In this document: positions 36,901-49,500 of the stretch, in pieces
How the letters are laid out: each line of letters begins with the position of its first letter
How positions within the stretch are numbered: the stretch's first letter is position 1
NCBI GenBank assembly: GCA_028274465.1
Contig: CM051456.1
Location: 106,615,348-106,679,347 of the forward strand
DNA: 64,000 nt
Source: Plantago ovata
Lineage: Eukaryota > Streptophyta > Magnoliopsida > Lamiales > Plantaginaceae
Direction: 5' to 3'
The notes under the pieces: model-generated
Seen by the model: only the letters and a program-made list of their open reading frames with translations
Database searches by the model: none
Told to the model about the DNA's origin: nothing
Position numbers and translations under genes: made by a program

Positions 36901-39594
36901 TATCAGTCCTTTGACGAGAAATTCTCAGAGGCCAAAAATGCGGTTAGTGCTGATCGTGAAGAACAGATTGATGCTCTGACTGAAGAAATAGAGAAAGATC
37001 TGATTCTGCTTGGTGCTACAGCTGTTGAAGACAAGCTCCAACAAGGGGTTAGTTGTAGAAAACAATTAAGAATGCTTGTTCGCCAGTCTATGAATTCGTC
37101 TGATATTTATTTCCTGCTTTGCAGGTTCCAGAATGCATCGACAAGCTTGCACAAGCAGGGATAAAGATATGGGTATTGACTGGAGATAAGATGGAAACTG
37201 CGATTAATATTGGGTAACAAAACTTGCTGCAATTTCGTGTAGTTTCATTTGATGCTAGATGTAATGGCCTTTTTCCTTTCCTCTCTTTTCTGCTGCTTCT
37301 TTTCTCCTGACGTATATATCATCTGTGCAGGTACGCGTGTAGCTTGCTGAGACAAGGAATGATACAAATTACTATTGCTTTGGATACTCCAGAGATCAAA
37401 GATCTGGAGAAAGAAGGCGAAAAGTTTGCAATTTCCAAGGTACAGTCCCGCATATATTTTATTAGAAAGACAAACACAAGAGTTAAGTATATGACACTGT
37501 CAGGCTGTAAAGTAGGAGCAGCTCAGGTGAGAATCTGTCATAAGACTTTCTAATATCTAGCATCCTAAAATTTCAGGCTTCAAAGCAAAGCGTTCTGCGT
37601 CAGATCAATGAAGCTAAGGCTCTGATTGATAAACAAAAATCTGATGCTTTTGCCCTGATCATTGACGGGAAATCTCTTGTTTATGCGTTAGATGATGGTG
37701 CCAAAATGTTGTTTCTTGAACTTGCAATTAGTTGCGCATCTGTCATATGCTGCCGTTCTTCTCCAAAGCAGAAAGCACTGGTGAGTCCTTAAGTTTTATA
37801 GGCAGGAAAATGATCTTGAAAACTCTTCTGTGGCTGAGCTACCATCTCTTCGATACAGGTCACTAGACTTGTGAAAGAAGGAACCGGGAAGACAACACTT
37901 GCAATTGGAGATGGAGCTAATGATGTGGGAATGCTTCAAGAAGCAGATATTGGAATCGGAATCAGTGGAGTGGAAGGAATGCAGGTATTATTTCAAACTG
38001 TTTAGGATAAACTGTTGAAGTAGTTGAGGGTATATGTAGGGAAGTGGAGTAGTTTCAGAGGTAATATTACTGAGGGGCATTGGGAGTATGAGGATACTAT
38101 TTGGGTTATGTTTAATATTTTGATGTATTAATTTTGCCATATTATGGAATGGGAATGGTTTCTTGGGACAACTCTGGTAATGGGAAAAACAGGAATCGTT
38201 CCCTGGGACGGAGGTTGTATAACTTTTTGTCCTGTCAACAATCTCCGGCTTTTCTATACTAATGTCAGCCAATATGAAGTTTCTTTTCTTTTTTCCTCAT
38301 TCGTTGTTTTTTTATACCGTTCTTTATGTTCAACAGGCAGTCATGTCAAGTGATATTGCAATCGCTCAGTTCAGATTCTTGGAGCGCTTACTCTTGGTTC
38401 ATGGACACTGGTGTTACAGGAGGATCTCTTCCATGGTAAATCATTCATATTTATGATTAGTTATATCCTTATTTGGGAAAGTAAATTATAAATATTGAAG
38501 ATTTGCCCCTTTATATCGCATATTATTGCAATGATTACTTCATGTGAACTGGAACAATGCGAGATATTATCTGATGCAGTGTATGCTTTGGGTGCAGATT
38601 TGCTACTTTTTCTATAAGAACATCGCCTTTGGATTCACTGTTTTCTTGTACGAAGCTCATGCTTCGTTTTCTGGACAACCTGCGTACAATGATTGGTTCT
38701 TGTCACTTTACAATGTGTTCTTCACATCATTACCTGTGATTGCAATGGGGGTTTTTGACCAGGATGTATCTGCCAGATATTGTCTAAGGGTAATCCTTTA
38801 TACAGTATCATTATTTAACCTAGGCTTAATGTTAAGTTCCTTTGGTCGAAATAACCTGGGCTTAACGTTAGGACGCATGCTGTTACTGATGTTCAAGAAG
38901 CAAGAATCTAAAGACAGAATTGTCTAAATGTGTTTCAACTTTCTTTTGGTTTTGAATGCAGTTTCCTTTGCTTTACCAAGAAGGTGTCCAAAATGTTCTC
39001 TTCAGCTGGCGCCGTATAATTGGGTGGATGTTCAATGGAGTTTGCAGTGCCATCATCATATTCTTCTTCTGCACAAGAGCTCTAAGTCTTCAATCATTCA
39101 CGTCGGATGGGAAACTTGCCGAGTACCAGATGCTGAGTGCCACCATGTACACGTGCGTTATTTGGGTCGTGAATTGCCAGATGGCCATCGCGATTAGCTA
39201 CTTCACATTAATTCAGCATATTGTCATCTGGGGTGGCATTGCTTTATGGTACATTTTCCTCTTGGCTTATGGGGCTATGCCTCCAGATATTTCCACGACT
39301 GCCTACCAAGTTTTCGCTGAATCTCTCGTGGGAACACCGTCCTTCTATGTTGTGAAACTTTTCGTGGTCGTTTCTGCCTTGGTACCATATTTTGTATACA
39401 ACGCGATTCAGATGAGGTTCTTCCCAATGTATCATGGGATGATACAATGGATAAGGCATGAGGGCCGATGTGAGGACCCTGAGTACTGCAGTGTAGTGAG
39501 GAATCGGTCCATAAGAACCACAACTGTTGGATTCACCGCACGTTCATTGGCAAGAACAAGTCCATTGGATGGTCGATCAGAGAACCATAGATAG
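33948..39594 (+). CDS. Phospholipid-transporting P4-ATPase (flippase), ALA8-12 clade
   Basis: Moves phospholipids from the outer to the inner leaflet of secretory or plasma membranes, normally with an ALIS/CDC50 beta subunit. Exons: 33948-34367, 34859-36198, 36571-36681, 36771-37047, 37125-37213, 37331-37439, 37577-37780, 37859-37984, 38337-38435, 38598-38789, 38962-39594; 3,600 nt, 1,199 aa, in frame. The actuator loop has DGET at residues 204-207. The P4-specific PISL motif is at 381-384. The phosphorylated Asp is D434 in [14 protein letters not shown] and KGAD lie in the nucleotide-binding part, and GDGANDVGM forms the hinge. The C-terminal third has several membrane segments. The N-terminus ([21 protein letters not shown]) and overall sequence resemble Arabidopsis ALA9/ALA10 more than ALA4-7; the exact orthologue is not resolved. 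The start ATG opens a basic N-terminus with the expected length for the family. Confidence 0.95.
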
Positions 39595-40205
39595 CATTAA
39601 GGGAAAGAAATTTTCAGAGGGAAAACTTAAGGAGCACTAGACAACAGGTTGTATATATCTTTGGTTGCCAAAGGAGCATTGTATTACAGGATGCGGGTTT
39701 CTACTTTTTTTTTTCTGTTGTATAGTAGGTCGTTCCTCAACACAATAGAGAAGTAACCGGAGCTACGCCTGATGTAAATGGTTAAAGGGCCAGTTCCCTT
39801 GGTGAGTATACGAAGCCTGGATAAGTCAGGACCGCAAGGTCTGTACAGGGAAGTGTCATTCGCGTAGTAGGGAAATACTTGTTTGGGCCAGATCTACTGC
39901 ACCCTGACCTGTGGTTATGGAAGAATCCTCTCGCGTGCTATATGTCATATGTTTGTGTAAGAGACTAGTACGTACAAAAGAGCGGCAAGTCTGATTCGTT
40001 TATTTTTGTACATTTTAATGTATAATATGATTGTTTCCATCATACACGCGAAAGTAATATCGATATTTAAACTACGCGATCTTATAAGCTTCCTGCCTCA
40101 GCTGTATCTTCTGTGTATTCTTTGCTTTACAATCAGGTTTTACCAGTTTAGTGCACCTGTTTCCTTGGGTTATTCCTCCGAAATCAACATGACTGTCACA
40201 CAGAA
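39595..40205. other. Flippase 3' region and spacer to LTR element B
   Basis: The first 150 or so bases are probably 3' untranslated region. 39,770-39,905 (GGCCAGTTCCCTTGGTGAG to ACCCTGACCTGTGG) looks like a decayed repeat of unknown class. No gene is seen. Confidence 0.4.
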
Positions 40206-40841
40206 TGATGGAACCTCAATTCTGACAGCATCAGGAATGCTAAAAGAACTAGGGATCCCATATATAACCCCCATATTCACAGCAGATAAACGAATAATAA
40301 TCGCAATTAGACACATAATTCCACTAAGGCCTACTATAGAATAGCAATAACCTGGCGTGGCCGCATTATGATGGCTCACCTAATACCGCGGAAGCATTAG
40401 GACGGACTAGCCCCCTGGTGGGCGCCTCCTCCTGGCGATGGCGCGGGTTCGCCTTCCCGTCGGTTATTTCCCCTACCGCAGGTTGAATGCGCGGTTACCT
40501 CCCCTACCACAAGGTCAAGTGACACCTATTCCCCGAGTTGCACGGTCTAATATCGTAACTCACTAGCTACGATTCATTCACTCAGTACTTGACTGAACTG
40601 AACTCTACTGTATTGAACTATGAAAATAATGAATGTCTTACAGAGTATTTATAGGGAAAAGTTAACATTCCTAGCTCGCTAAGAAAATGGGCTTAGCCCA
40701 ACTAAGAGAATATTCTAGAGAATATCTCATCTATCCCTAACCCTAAGAATGTTCTGGAAAATAAAGGACATAAACGTAAATAACTACGCTAATCTAATTT
40801 AGGAAAGCAAATAAAGAGATGGCGAACTCGAGGTCTCATCA
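40206..40841 (-). repeat. 3' LTR of element B
   Basis: 636 bp and nearly identical to 43,228-43,862. By the minus-strand reading this is the downstream LTR. Confidence 0.9.
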
Positions 40842-41385
40842 TCACCCCTCCCTCAAAAAAAATCTTGGCCTCAAGATTTTACTCCTTCGGCGCCGGGTGG
40901 AATGACTCCCATTCTTCAGCTGTGAGTTCGCGAACCTCTTCTTCGGAGTCCTCTGCAGCAAGTGTTCCTTGGATACTCGATTGTAGGATGTGTCTGAAAC
41001 CTCCTCCATGTAAACTGATGGCCTACAACGGTATGGTCCCTTGCGTGTCAACCCATATCGAGCTACTAGCCTTGGCCCCTTCAGATTGGTAGAATCCACT
41101 GAGCGAATGTACCGAATCTTGCGTTTGCGCGGAAGCACTTTCTTGTAGTCGTCTTCTTCAACCATCACTGCTTTTGCCCTTGTCTTTGCGTCTTATAGCC
41201 ACATCTCCCTTAGCTTGCTAGCTCGGGTTGTTCCGAGGATCATCGCCGTCGTCCTCGGAATCGTCGTCTTCAATCCAACCTCCATCTCCATGGCTCGAGC
41301 CGTCCGAAGAACCATCCTCATCAGAATCGGATGAAGAACCTCCGTAACCACGTGGATAAACCAAAGATGGCTCATACGTACAAAC

Positions 41386-42968
41386 TCAGCTGTCGTCGTA
41401 CCCTACTCCCTTCAACTCCAGTGTCCTATGCGTCCGACATACTATATTCATCGTGTGTTGCTCACAGTCGACCCTGACACCTCCTATGCTCTCCAACCAT
41501 GGCATACCCAAGACCAGCTCCCTCTCCAAACCAGGCAACACATGTACAACATCCAATATAAACTGAACGTGTTGAATAGTAAGAACCAAATCATTGTATG
41601 CCTGATCATGGTAAGTGATGATGTCGTCTGTTGTCTCGGTAGACCTCCCCTGTCTCACCCTACTCGCCTCTCCCAATCCTAACCGTTGAGCCACTGAAGA
41701 AGAGATATAATTCAAACCCGCTCCAGTGTCCACAACTGCTCGAACAATGCCTTGCCCAATCACCCCGTCAAACTGCAGTTTATGGCCATGTCTCAGTCTG
41801 GTCGATCGAATAGGAGTGTATTCCTGCTCATTGAAGTTATCGACAACGCAATCCAGATGACAAGCTTCCCGTTCCTCCCTGTCGACCACTGGCTCCTTCT
41901 CCGCGAAGAGTTGTTGCTGATAGTCAACACAGCGTATCGGCCGGTACGGAAATCCGATGCACCGAGATCGCCCATTAATAAGCATGGGACCTTGCGCCGC
42001 AAACCATGGATAACCAGCACCACATCGTCTCTCATGTTGGGATATGGTAGTGCATACACAGTTATGAAGAAGCACCTATTCTGTACAGAAATCGGTACCT
42101 TATCATATCGGTAATTACTATAAACTGTCGAACCTGTAGCAGTGGTGAAGGCCCTCCGTTCCGCTACTTGCTCTCCAGGTGATCCGATCTCCATTATCAA
42201 GTGCTCGCTAATGTAGTTGATGGTAGCTTTACTATCCGCCACTAATGTAATGGACTTCAATTTAGGCTTGACACCGATATGCCCACAGAATCGAAAAGCT
42301 TTCGGCACCTCCCTATTGTTGAGTAGTCCAATTGAGCCCGCGTCCCTATTAAATCCACCAGAAATTGTTTGAGCCCGACCCATTGTCATCTTCGAATTTA
42401 GCCCAAGAGATTGAACCAAATTATTAGCCCCAAATCCAAATAGCATGAATTGGGTCATATAGTCACTAGCCCATGATCCATATCTCTCCAATTGGGTCAC
42501 CAACAATAAAACCCTAGGCCCAAACCTTCTCCCTTCTTTTCCTCCTTCTCTCTTCTCTTTTTCTTCCTCTCCTTCTCGACCGTGTTGCCGCCGCCGCCCC
42601 CAGCTGACGCCGCCACCATTCGCTGCTGCCGTCGACTTGATCACGGTGAGTCCTTCTTTCCCCTCTCCTTTTCTTCTTCCGTTCGGCCGCTGTTTGTCGG
42701 CCCCTCTTCCGCCGATTTCCGCCGCCGCCCTCTCTTCTTCTCCTCTTCTTTCTTCTTCCTCTCTTCTCCCCCCTTTCTTCTCTTCTTGTCCCTCCCTTCT
42801 CCGTCGATCGCGCACCTCAGGCGCGAATTGCAGCAAGCTGCCGATTCGCAGCCCGCGGCTGTAGGCCTCGCCTGCCGCTGCCGTCCGGACGGCGGAACCC
42901 TCCGTGGTTCTGGTCGTGTTAGTCGCCACCGGTTTGCATAACAACTCGGTCCTTCTTCTTGCTTTCAC
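41386..42968 (-). pseudogene. Protease-like coding region of element B, frameshifted
   Basis: Two overlapping minus-strand frames (42,968-41,793 and 42,075-41,386) look like one coding region split by a frameshift in their overlap. The first begins with a long Arg/Glu-rich basic region (about residues 50-150), then a retropepsin-like module whose active site reads ADSKAT instead of D(S/T)GA. The second frame holds a module with intact VVDTGAGLN and the later LGMPWLESIGG. Further downstream, 41,375-40,842 has Ser/Asp-rich and basic frames up to the polypurine tract. The order, degenerate module then intact module, is the same as in element A. Confidence 0.65.
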
Positions 42969-43227
42969 CTTCGATACCTTGAAAATTCATGTCTTCAAAA
43001 GCTAGGGTTTCGATCAATTTGAAATAACTTCCTCGGAATAAAGAATCTAAAGAGATTGTTCCTTGCTCATAAATTCTTCCTCCTTGATCTACGGGCGCTG
43101 CCACCACCTTTACTAGAAGTCCCAGATTTTCTTTGTGTCAGATTTGTGCTCTTGCAGAAGCTAAGTCGCCGGTATATATAGAACTAATGAATCCTATATA
43201 TGGAACAACCTGGCTCTGATACCAAGC

Positions 43228-43862
43228 TGATGGAACCTCAATTCTGACAGCATCAAGAATGCTAAAAGAACTTGGGATCTCATATATACCCCCCATATTC
43301 ACAGCAGATAAACGAATAATAATCACAATTAGACACATAATTCCACTAAGGCCTACTATAGAATAGCAATAATCTGGCGTGACCGCATTATGACGGCTCA
43401 CCTAATACCGCGGAAGCATTAGGACGGACTAGCCCTCTGGTGGACGCCTCCTCCTGGCGATGGCGCGGGTTCGCTTTCCCGTCGTTTATTTCCCCTACCG
43501 CAGGTTGAATGCGCGGTTACCTCCCCTACCGCAAGGTCTAGTACACCTATTCCCCGAGCTGCACGGTCTAATATCGTAACTCACTAGCTACGATTCATTC
43601 ACTCAGTACTTGACTGAACTGAACTCTACTGTATTGAACTATGAAAATAATGAATGTCTTACAGAGTATTTATAGGAAAAAGTTAACAGGCCTAGCTCGC
43701 TAATAAAACGGGCTTAGCCCAACTAAGATAATATTCTAGAGAATATCTCATCTATCCCTAACCCTAAAAATGTTCTGGAAAATAAAGGACATAAACGTAA
43801 ATAACTACACTAATCTAATCAAGGAAATCAAATAAAGAGATGGCGAACTCGAGGTCTCATCA
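43228..43862 (-). repeat. 5' LTR of element B
   Basis: 635 bp. The primer-binding site on the minus strand starts just outside it at about 43,225 and runs down to 43,208. Confidence 0.9.
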
Positions 43863-44829
43863 CATAACTGACTCATAATTAGCTGATCAACTACCTGTAA
43901 GTAGCTCCTCAAATAAGCAATCAACTAGTATTCATGTAACATACTTATTATTGTCAAACGGTTGAATAAACTCATGCAGTTAAATGATAACAGATGACAG
44001 AGCGGCAGAGCCTAATCTGTCTCGTATATAATGGTATGCAATTTCTGACTATGTTTCTTCATTTTTATTTTTCACAAAATTGCAGGCTCTCTCAGTGCTA
44101 CAGTTGACATATGATTGGATTAAATTCTTATATATTTTGTTCATCTATCCTACAGTACTAATTATTCAGAAAGAACACTGCTATACTCAGGACAACATTT
44201 TACTAAATTCAGGACAAAGTTTGACATAGTTAAAATGTATCTCTAATGTATCGGAAAACTATTGTGAATGTTACGTATCGGTACTTTTTCCAAAAAGAAA
44301 GGATTTTATTTACATACAGTACTTGAGTATTATGTTGTTGAGGGCCTGAGGCTTACATGTAGATGTACAAGTGTTTTTTTTTTCTTTATTTTTTCTTAAA
44401 TAATGCATTAGTAGTATGTTAGTTGCTACATGTCCTTAATTTGCCTTTATTCTTCTTCATTTATGTACATTGATGCCACAAATGATTTCAGGATCATGGT
44501 ACAATCTGACAATATTCATTGAACAATGTACTCTCATATATTTAACAAAAGAAAATATCTCTAAAATATGGGGGAACATTCATCTCATGTTCTTTACATT
44601 AGAAAACAATAACCACATGAAACTAAGCAAATTCAACATGATGGATCATATGAGCCATGGTGATGATCATCGATCAATTCAACCATGTTTTAAGCAACAA
44701 CAATCTCCCAACATAATTGATTCAATTCGATTCAATCAACAAACACACAAATGTTATTATGTCTTCATACATACGTACACAGACATATTCAACATCAAAA
44801 TAAACCATAATACACACGACACGATACGG
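43863..44829. other. Spacer downstream of the calmodulin-like gene
   Basis: No gene supported. The part nearest 44,829 should be the 3' untranslated region of the minus-strand calmodulin-like gene. The frame at 44,470-44,844 runs antisense into that gene and has no known domain. Confidence 0.45.
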
Positions 44830-45312
44830 CTAGGATACAGTTAACCCCAGATAATCAATTGCGGATCTTCCCAATATCTTCGCAAACTCATTGAAGCTGA
44901 TCACACCATCACCGTTCTCATCCGCCTCACGCATCATTTCGCTCAGCTCTTTATACGTAAGGGGGTGTCCCATTTTCGCCATCGACCCTGCCAGCTCAGC
45001 CGCAGTAATGTACCCGTTCCCATCACGATCAAACGACCGAAAAACTTCCATGAGCTGGTCTTGGTTGATCAACACATCTTCATTCATGTCATTTGATATG
45101 GCCTCAACCAACTCGTCGAATTCAATGGATCCGTTCCCATTTGCGTCCATCTGTTCCAAGATGACATGGATCTGATTACCACCGAGTTTGAGGCCGATGG
45201 AACGTAGAAGGGCGATCAGCTCGAGCTGCGTGAGGCTGCCATCGCGGTCCATGTCGAACCGGTTGAAGATGTCCCTCAGCTGGTTGAGCTGTTCAGATTG
45301 GATCTTAGCCAT
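44830..45312 (-). CDS. Calmodulin-like protein, four EF hands (CML15/16/18 type)
   Basis: A calcium sensor of 160 aa encoded by a single exon, typical for plant CML genes. Four EF-hand loops are visible: residues 20-31 (DMDRDGSLTQLE), 56-67 (DANGNGSIEFDE), 95-106 (DRDGNGYITAAE) and 131-142 (DENGDGVISFNE). Each has Asp at position 1, a Gly at 6 and Glu at 12, so all four should bind Ca2+. The linker after loop 2 (NEDVLINQDQLMEVFRSF) and the end AIDYLGL resemble Arabidopsis CML15/16/18. There is no N-terminal targeting signal, so it is probably cytosolic or nuclear. The ATG chosen is the first in frame and gives the family length. The gene lies 1.2 kb from the next minus-strand gene. Confidence 0.95.
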   Translation of the reverse strand: MAKIQSEQLNQLRDIFNRFDMDRDGSLTQLELIALLRSIGLKLGGNQIHVILEQMDANGNGSIEFDELVEAISNDMNEDVLINQDQLMEVFRSFDRDGNGYITAAELAGSMAKMGHPLTYKELSEMMREADENGDGVISFNEFAKILGRSAIDYLGLTVS

Positions 45313-46502
45313 GTGATATTATGGGAATGTTTTGTTGTGTTTGTTGTTTTGTTGATGGGAATGAATTGTTATTGTTGTTGTTTTGTTAATGTTGTGGGGT
45401 TGTGCTCTCTTTGGAGATTGAGTGAATGAATGAATGAATTATCAAAGAACACAAACATCGGGTGATTTCATATCAGAGGTGTAAAGCAATACAAGGGAAT
45501 GAGAGGAGATTTGTGGCAAACAGATTTGCCATTGCAAAATAGAGTACTTCTTTTAATAGAATGAAATTCTCCTCTGAGTATAATAATCTTTCCAGTGTCA
45601 ATTATATATAGTTAAAAAAAATATCAGCATGATTTGTTCCTCATCATCAAAAAAGTCAAGGTCGTAAATGCACCATGAAGTACTAATCCTACAAACCAGC
45701 CAAATTCTTAACTTATTTACCATATTAATAAAAAAAATAAAAATCACATTTTAATTCATGGGTGTATTTACACCATCACTCATGTTTTAATCATGGTTTT
45801 TCTTGATATTTATGAAGAAAAAATAGCTCAATAAAAAGACTTGATTAACCTTAATGCAACGCGGGGTACCTATTGTATAGGGGGATTCGGATTATACCCA
45901 ATCGTTTCCCATACGTATCCTACCAGAATACACCGCGTTTCTACTAAGTGATACTAGTAGAGATTATGTATCTGCATCAGCATGTACTATAATGTATTTA
46001 TTTTTTATACAATATTGGGACTCTTAAACCGATGCTACTGGATTTGGATAACAAAATTGAGTTGAAATGTTACTGAGGTTTGTTTTAGATTTGGCTCCAC
46101 GAATCTTGTTAACATTACTAAATCTAATCTGTTGTAGGTTTGAAGCAAGAGTATCAAGGAATATTAAACCATCTGCGGTAGACGGAAAAAGAAATATGCA
46201 AGACAATAAATCTTAACAGTATAGGGAATATATACTACCCCTTGAGCATGCTAAATATACCGTCAGGCGTCAACTGAACAACATTTGTCGTCCAAAAAAG
46301 AGGAGCTCCGACATAAGTTTAAGCGGAGTAATGTAAAACTTCACGTCCCTTCTGTTAAAACTGCATGCTCATCTTGACTAACGTTCCCTTCTTCGGTAAC
46401 ACTACTTGGCATAACTAATGCTGTCATCAACAGGGCGTCTTCCACCAATAAGCCCAGACTTTATGTCAATAAGACTAAGGTTGGATGGAATCACATGCAT
46501 TG
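45313..46502. other. Promoter region of the calmodulin-like gene and 3' flank of the HD-domain gene
   Basis: Directly upstream of the ATG (minus sense) are TTGTTGTTTTGTTGATG-type T/G tracts and a GAAT microsatellite (about 45,423-45,440), consistent with a leader. TATA-like AATTATATATAG lies at about 45,600. Nothing else is recognisable. Confidence 0.4.
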
Positions 46503-49500
46503 TTAAGCTAATCTCGAATTTCTTCGGGAAGTGATCTCAGCTGCCCACCTTTTCCCAGTCTCAGTTTGGATTTTTCCTGTAAGTTGCAAACAAATATGCA
46601 TGAGTCGTGGATAATGATAAAACAGCAATACATCAGGAATAATTCAATCTCAAGGTAAATTCTCTAAATTGTGGACTGTGGATCGAGTACATCAGATCTC
46701 TCAGATTTACCTGCAGTTGAGAGGAAAAATTCATCCAAAACCTTCCCGTGTTCTGCCAAGAAATAACAAGTACCGGAATTTATTATCAGGAGTACCTTTT
46801 AAATCAAAATTCAGGTAAATAATTGCTGAAAACGATTAACAAGTGTGGACGAGTGCAGCAAAGACATAGGAGTTGAGCACAATGCACATACATTTAAACA
46901 GATAGACATGTTATACTCCCTCTGTCCTAATCTTATCTTCCCATTTAAAATATCAAGTAAAAAGGATAAAACATTGGGAAGGAAGGAGGGAGTATAATTT
47001 AGTAATTTACACATGAACTAAAGGATGTTCAAGAAATTTGGAGGAAGGTGGTTGTAATTGCTGAAAAACCGAGACATCATGGGCGAAAACCATCAGTTAT
47101 AAAAGGTTTAGGTGATAAGTTATAGCCGGCTGAAGTTTATAGGAATTATATTGAACATAGGAAAATTCCTTCCAGGGAACATTTTCATCTATTGAGCCGA
47201 AAGGTCCAGAACAATATGATGCAAGAGATGATGGTCAGATATGATAGTGGACTGACTAAAGTAAAGAATCAATATAAATCTTAACCGACCAAACACTTAC
47301 CTGTTTCATACTCTAATGCTTGCAGAATCATTTCAACCTGAAGATGCATAAACAGGTAGTTTAGACTTTAGATTACCAATTGTCATTTTAGAGAGGTATT
47401 CTTTATTTTACTTTCTACAAAAAAGGGAAGGATCACAAAAATGTTGCACTATCATCCCCATAGTCTACGTTAAAAGAGGAAGACTTGAGAATAAGTACAC
47501 AAAATATTAACTAGGTTATGGCATATGGGTGAAAAACAAGGGAAGAATTTAGCAATCAGAACAGATAAAATATAAAGATAACAGCTTTCATAAATTGAAC
47601 AGGGAGACATAATGATTATAGTACTACAGCATTATGCAGAAATTCTTATGAGCTTAGATTAAACCAAGGCTGGTAGTCTACACAAAGACATACTTTATCA
47701 AAATCTTTGACAAGATTGGCTTCTAAGGTTGAGTTGTTTTCATATTCTTGCCACAATTCTTTAATTTCTTCAGCTGCAAAAAAGAACAGACGACAACTGT
47801 AAATATCAAAGAAAGAATAATATAAATCATAAAAGGGCATTAGGGCAACAAACCTCTCATCCCCCCGCCAAGAACCTTGCACATTTCATCCAGTGCTGCT
47901 TGCTCCATTCTACTCTTCACTTCCTTTGGCACGTTATCTGACGGGGTTATATCTCCAACAATAGCTACATAAACGAATACAAATCTCAAATGCAAATTTT
48001 AAAAAGAAAAACAGAACAAACAAACTAATGAATGGGGCGTGTGTTTCCTTATTCCTTTTTTTTCTTTTCTTTTTTTTTAATATAAGACGTAGAAATATAT
48101 GCAGCTGATATTTTGAAGGACTTTTAGAAACAAACATATCTTTGACTGAGTACAACACGTATATAGTTATTCACTAGTAATTAATATGGAATTGGAAAAG
48201 AAGCCATACAAGTACACAGGAACATAAACTAAAGCCAAACAAGATTTAGACAGTACATAGCTTCACTTAGTACTATGCTAGCATAGTAGCATTGTTTATA
48301 ATTTATAAACTTACGCCCACATCTCTCATAGTAAGACGAAACTAACTTTGATATTGTGGATTCTAGACACACATTTCCTCCTAATAAAGTTTTACATAGT
48401 AAAACATTAAATCAAATTTTGTACAAATCGGAACAGTTACAAAGCACCAAAAATATATACAGAAACAACAAAGTTACAGATGAAGTGATGAACCAACTAG
48501 CTTCAAGTTCAGAAAAAGCAGTTTACACTAAAAAATCAGTGCCCTTATGGGAAATAAACTAAGGAAGGAACCAAGGAAGTGAAAGAAGACACAGGTCAGC
48601 AGTTTTTCCAGAACAGAAAAATAGAGCAAGATTTCATAGTCACCTTATAAATAGCTTACACTGGAATTATCATGACACTTATGTGATACAGCTAAGGTGG
48701 TTTTTGCATGAATATCATGAAGACAAGTTGTAGGAAGCTTAGAATTGGAAAAATACAATTAAGGGAGACGGAAAGGCTAATGATTGCTAAAATCAAAAGG
48801 TAGTAACAGTAGAGCGAAAGGATGCAACAAATTCCATAAAGTACCTTCGGCAATGTCATGAACAATTGCTATCTTGATACACCTGTATTATGTGTTGACA
48901 AAATAAGAAATAAAAAGTAGCATAAAGGAAAATTAATAACGATGGAACATTATGTTAAAACACATGGATAGATTCACGGTTAAACAAAAGGGTTTACATG
49001 ATTCCGTTATTGACTGCCAATAAGCATAATAATTGTTTGGTGTTACAAGTTTAAAACATCCCGTTTCAAAAAATAAACTACAAGTGATGATATCAAATCT
49101 AATGAGCTTAAAACATACAAGTACGAACATCTAAGCCATTTTGAAAAGGAAAAGAGGTGATCAAGCCAATTGAATGTAGATGGTGTAGCTTTTGAATTTC
49201 TTTTGTGTTTGCACTATGGCGCATGTACTTTGTATTTGTTTGTCATAGCACTATACACGCATTGCCGGAACCAACTTTTTCCGTTAAAATCCCTTGAAGA
49301 TATTACTAGCAATAAAATTCACATAGAATTACATATTCCTAACCTTTCCCTGTTCACATTAGGAAGATCATCAGCAATTAAAGCCATCAGTGCCATTCGG
49401 TACATATGATCAGCAATAGATTCAGGACCCTTTATCCCATGATTAAGCCATCCTTTTCGCTTTGTAGACTGCAAATGGAGAGAGAGAGAATCAAAGATTG

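Larger units (their letters stand above)
40206..43862 (-). mobile_element. Non-autonomous LTR retroelement B with protease-like modules
   Basis: LTRs at 40,206-40,841 (636 bp) and 43,228-43,862 (635 bp) begin TGATGGAACCTC and end GAGGTCTCATCA on the plus strand. Flanks CAGAA and CATAA match in four of five bases. The primer site lies next to the right LTR on the minus strand (TGGTATCAGAGCCAGG), so the element reads right to left. A polypurine tract (TGAGGGAGGGGTGA on the minus strand) adjoins the left LTR. The interior encodes protease-like modules only; no reverse transcriptase or integrase is present. Confidence 0.9.

Noticed and set aside
42582..42941. Pro/Ser/Phe-rich plus-strand frames
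   Set aside because: Shadow of the Arg/Glu-rich region of LTR element B on the minus strand.
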